Shown: piece by piece, positions 16,122 through 16,805 of the stretch
Layout: every line of letters starts with the position of its first letter
How positions within the stretch are numbered: position 1 is the first letter of the stretch
Origin: Thiobacillus sp.
Lineage (GTDB): Bacteria; Pseudomonadota; Gammaproteobacteria; Burkholderiales; Thiobacillaceae
Assembly: GCA_020217265.1 (NCBI GenBank)
Contig: JAIWOS010000090.1
Coordinates: 1-16,805, forward strand
Direction of reading: 5' to 3'
DNA length: 16,805 bases
Notes under the pieces: generated by a model
Databases searched by the model: none
What the model was told of the DNA's origin: nothing
Seen by the model: only the letters and a program-made list of their open reading frames with translations
Program-made: the position numbers and the translations under genes

Positions 16122-16154
16122 CCGGGCGTGCAGCGTAACAGGCGCTTCGGCGCC
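16101..16154 (+). terminator. Two tandem hairpins at the end of the PEP-CTERM gene
   Basis: The first pairs 16101-16110 with 16121-16131 (10 bp and one bulged C; loop 16111-16120) and encloses most of the stop codon. The second is GGCGC-TTCG-GCGCC (16141-16154), a 5-bp stem with a stable UUCG tetraloop. Neither is followed by a U-tract, so they may be Rho-dependent mRNA-end structures rather than an intrinsic terminator. Confidence 0.45.
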
Positions 16155-16270
16155 ACTGCCTCAATCCTGACGCGCTGGCACGCATGCCCGTCTCCTGTCC
16201 CTGTGCGGGCGTAAAGCTTGGCCGTTCCAAGGCCGTTAAGCCATGAAGTTATGCCTGTCAGGAGATCAGC

Positions 16271-16805
16271 ATGAAACCGGGAGTCCTTTCCGCCGCCCTG
16301 TGCCTTGCCCTTGCGAGCACGCCCGCCGCCACCGCTCAGCTGTATCAGTGGAAAGATGCGCAGGGTCGCATGGTCTTCAGCGACCAGCCGCCGCCGCCCA
16401 GCGTGAGAAATGCGCAGCAGAAATCCTTCAAGGGCAGCGTGATTGAGGGCGGCGAGTCTTATGCCACCAAGTCGGCGCGCGAGAAAAATCCCATCACCCT
16501 GTACGCCAGCGCCTGCGGCGTGCCCTGCGACCAGGCGCGGCAGTTGCTTTCCGACCGCGGCGTGCCCTACAGCAGCAAGGACCCGCAAGCGAGCCCGGAG
16601 GCCCAGGCCGACCTGCAGAAGCTGACCGGACGCCTCTCCGTGCCCGTGCTCGTCGTCGGCGCCGACAAGATCGACGGCTTCGAGGCCGGCCAGTGGCAGG
16701 CGCTGCTTGACCGCGCCGGCTATCCCAAGGCCGCCCTGCCCGGCCGCAAGCCGGCGCCGCAGACCGCCGCCGCATCGGCACCCGCGACCGCACCGGCGCC
16801 CGCCG
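16271..16805 (+). CDS. DUF4124-glutaredoxin-like exported protein (C-terminus beyond window)
   Basis: AGGAG seven nt before the ATG is a strong ribosome-binding site. The signal peptide is about 1-22 (ending ATA before QLYQW). Residues about 23-55 form a DUF4124 domain (LYQWKDAQGRMVFSDQPPPP). A glutaredoxin-like domain covers about 74-155, with CGVPC (Cys82, Cys86), RGVPY, and the cis-Pro loop SVPVLVVG (Pro125). The Cys pair is spaced by three residues, not the two of CPYC glutaredoxins. A Pro/Ala-rich tail begins near 158 and runs off the window. Likely an envelope thiol protein; substrate unknown. Confidence 0.88.
   Translation, partial: MKPGVLSAALCLALASTPAATAQLYQWKDAQGRMVFSDQPPPPSVRNAQQKSFKGSVIEGGESYATKSAREKNPITLYASACGVPCDQARQLLSDRGVPYSSKDPQASPEAQADLQKLTGRLSVPVLVVGADKIDGFEAGQWQALLDRAGYPKAALPGRKPAPQTAAASAPATAPAPA

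Overview
The window looks like chromosomal DNA of a high-GC betaproteobacterium, probably of the Rhodocyclales/Nitrosomonadales type. The main clues are a classical PEP-CTERM exported protein with a -24/-12 (sigma-54 type) promoter, a stand-alone THUMP/RlmL-type methyltransferase, HemJ, SlyX, EttA, a YrdA-type gamma-carbonic anhydrase and oligopeptidase A. Codon use is strongly GC3-biased, so long spurious antisense frames are common. No tRNA, rRNA, CRISPR array, transposase or integrase was seen.

Layout. (1) 1-5238, minus strand: the first 1746 codons of a very large exported protein that runs off the left edge. It has a signal peptide, about eight tandem DUF11-type beta-sandwich repeats each with a cysteine pair, one SdrD/Cna-B-like domain, and then three longer repeats separated by Asp/Asn-rich DPNGNG...AGENDPTP linkers. 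(2) 5239-5443: its upstream region, with a 14-bp perfect palindrome, an AT-rich patch and a terminator-like hairpin. (3) 5444-7507, minus: hemJ, then a GC-rich inverted repeat, then an rlmL-like methyltransferase, then a small ORF interrupted by an in-frame TAA. (4) 7506-8251, plus: a TlpA-like thioredoxin whose ATG overlaps the hemJ ATG on the other strand, followed by slyX with a 4-bp overlap. (5) 8309-8632, minus: a small exported protein with three GWDxF repeats, divergent from (6) 8814-9755, plus: an exported trypsin-like serine protease with a TPR-like tail. (7) 9789-12870, minus: gamma-carbonic anhydrase, a second TlpA/ResA-like thioredoxin, a Cys-rich lipoprotein, and ettA. (8) 12938-14977, plus: prlC, divergent from group 7 with back-to-back -10 boxes. 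(9) 15138-16121, plus: the PEP-CTERM protein. (10) 16271 to the edge, plus: a DUF4124-glutaredoxin protein, cut by the window end.

Three themes stand out. The first is housekeeping translation and protein quality control (rlmL-like, ettA, prlC). The second is envelope thiol redox and heme chemistry (hemJ, two TlpA-like proteins, a Cys-rich lipoprotein, a Grx-like protein). The third is a set of surface or exported proteins that are largely undescribed: the DUF11 giant, the GWDxF-repeat protein, the protease and the PEP-CTERM protein. The most useful regulatory reading is the PEP-CTERM promoter: an imperfect dyad of the kind expected for an enhancer-binding protein (PrsR is the candidate) lies about 77 bp upstream of a correctly spaced GG-N10-GC sigma-54 element.
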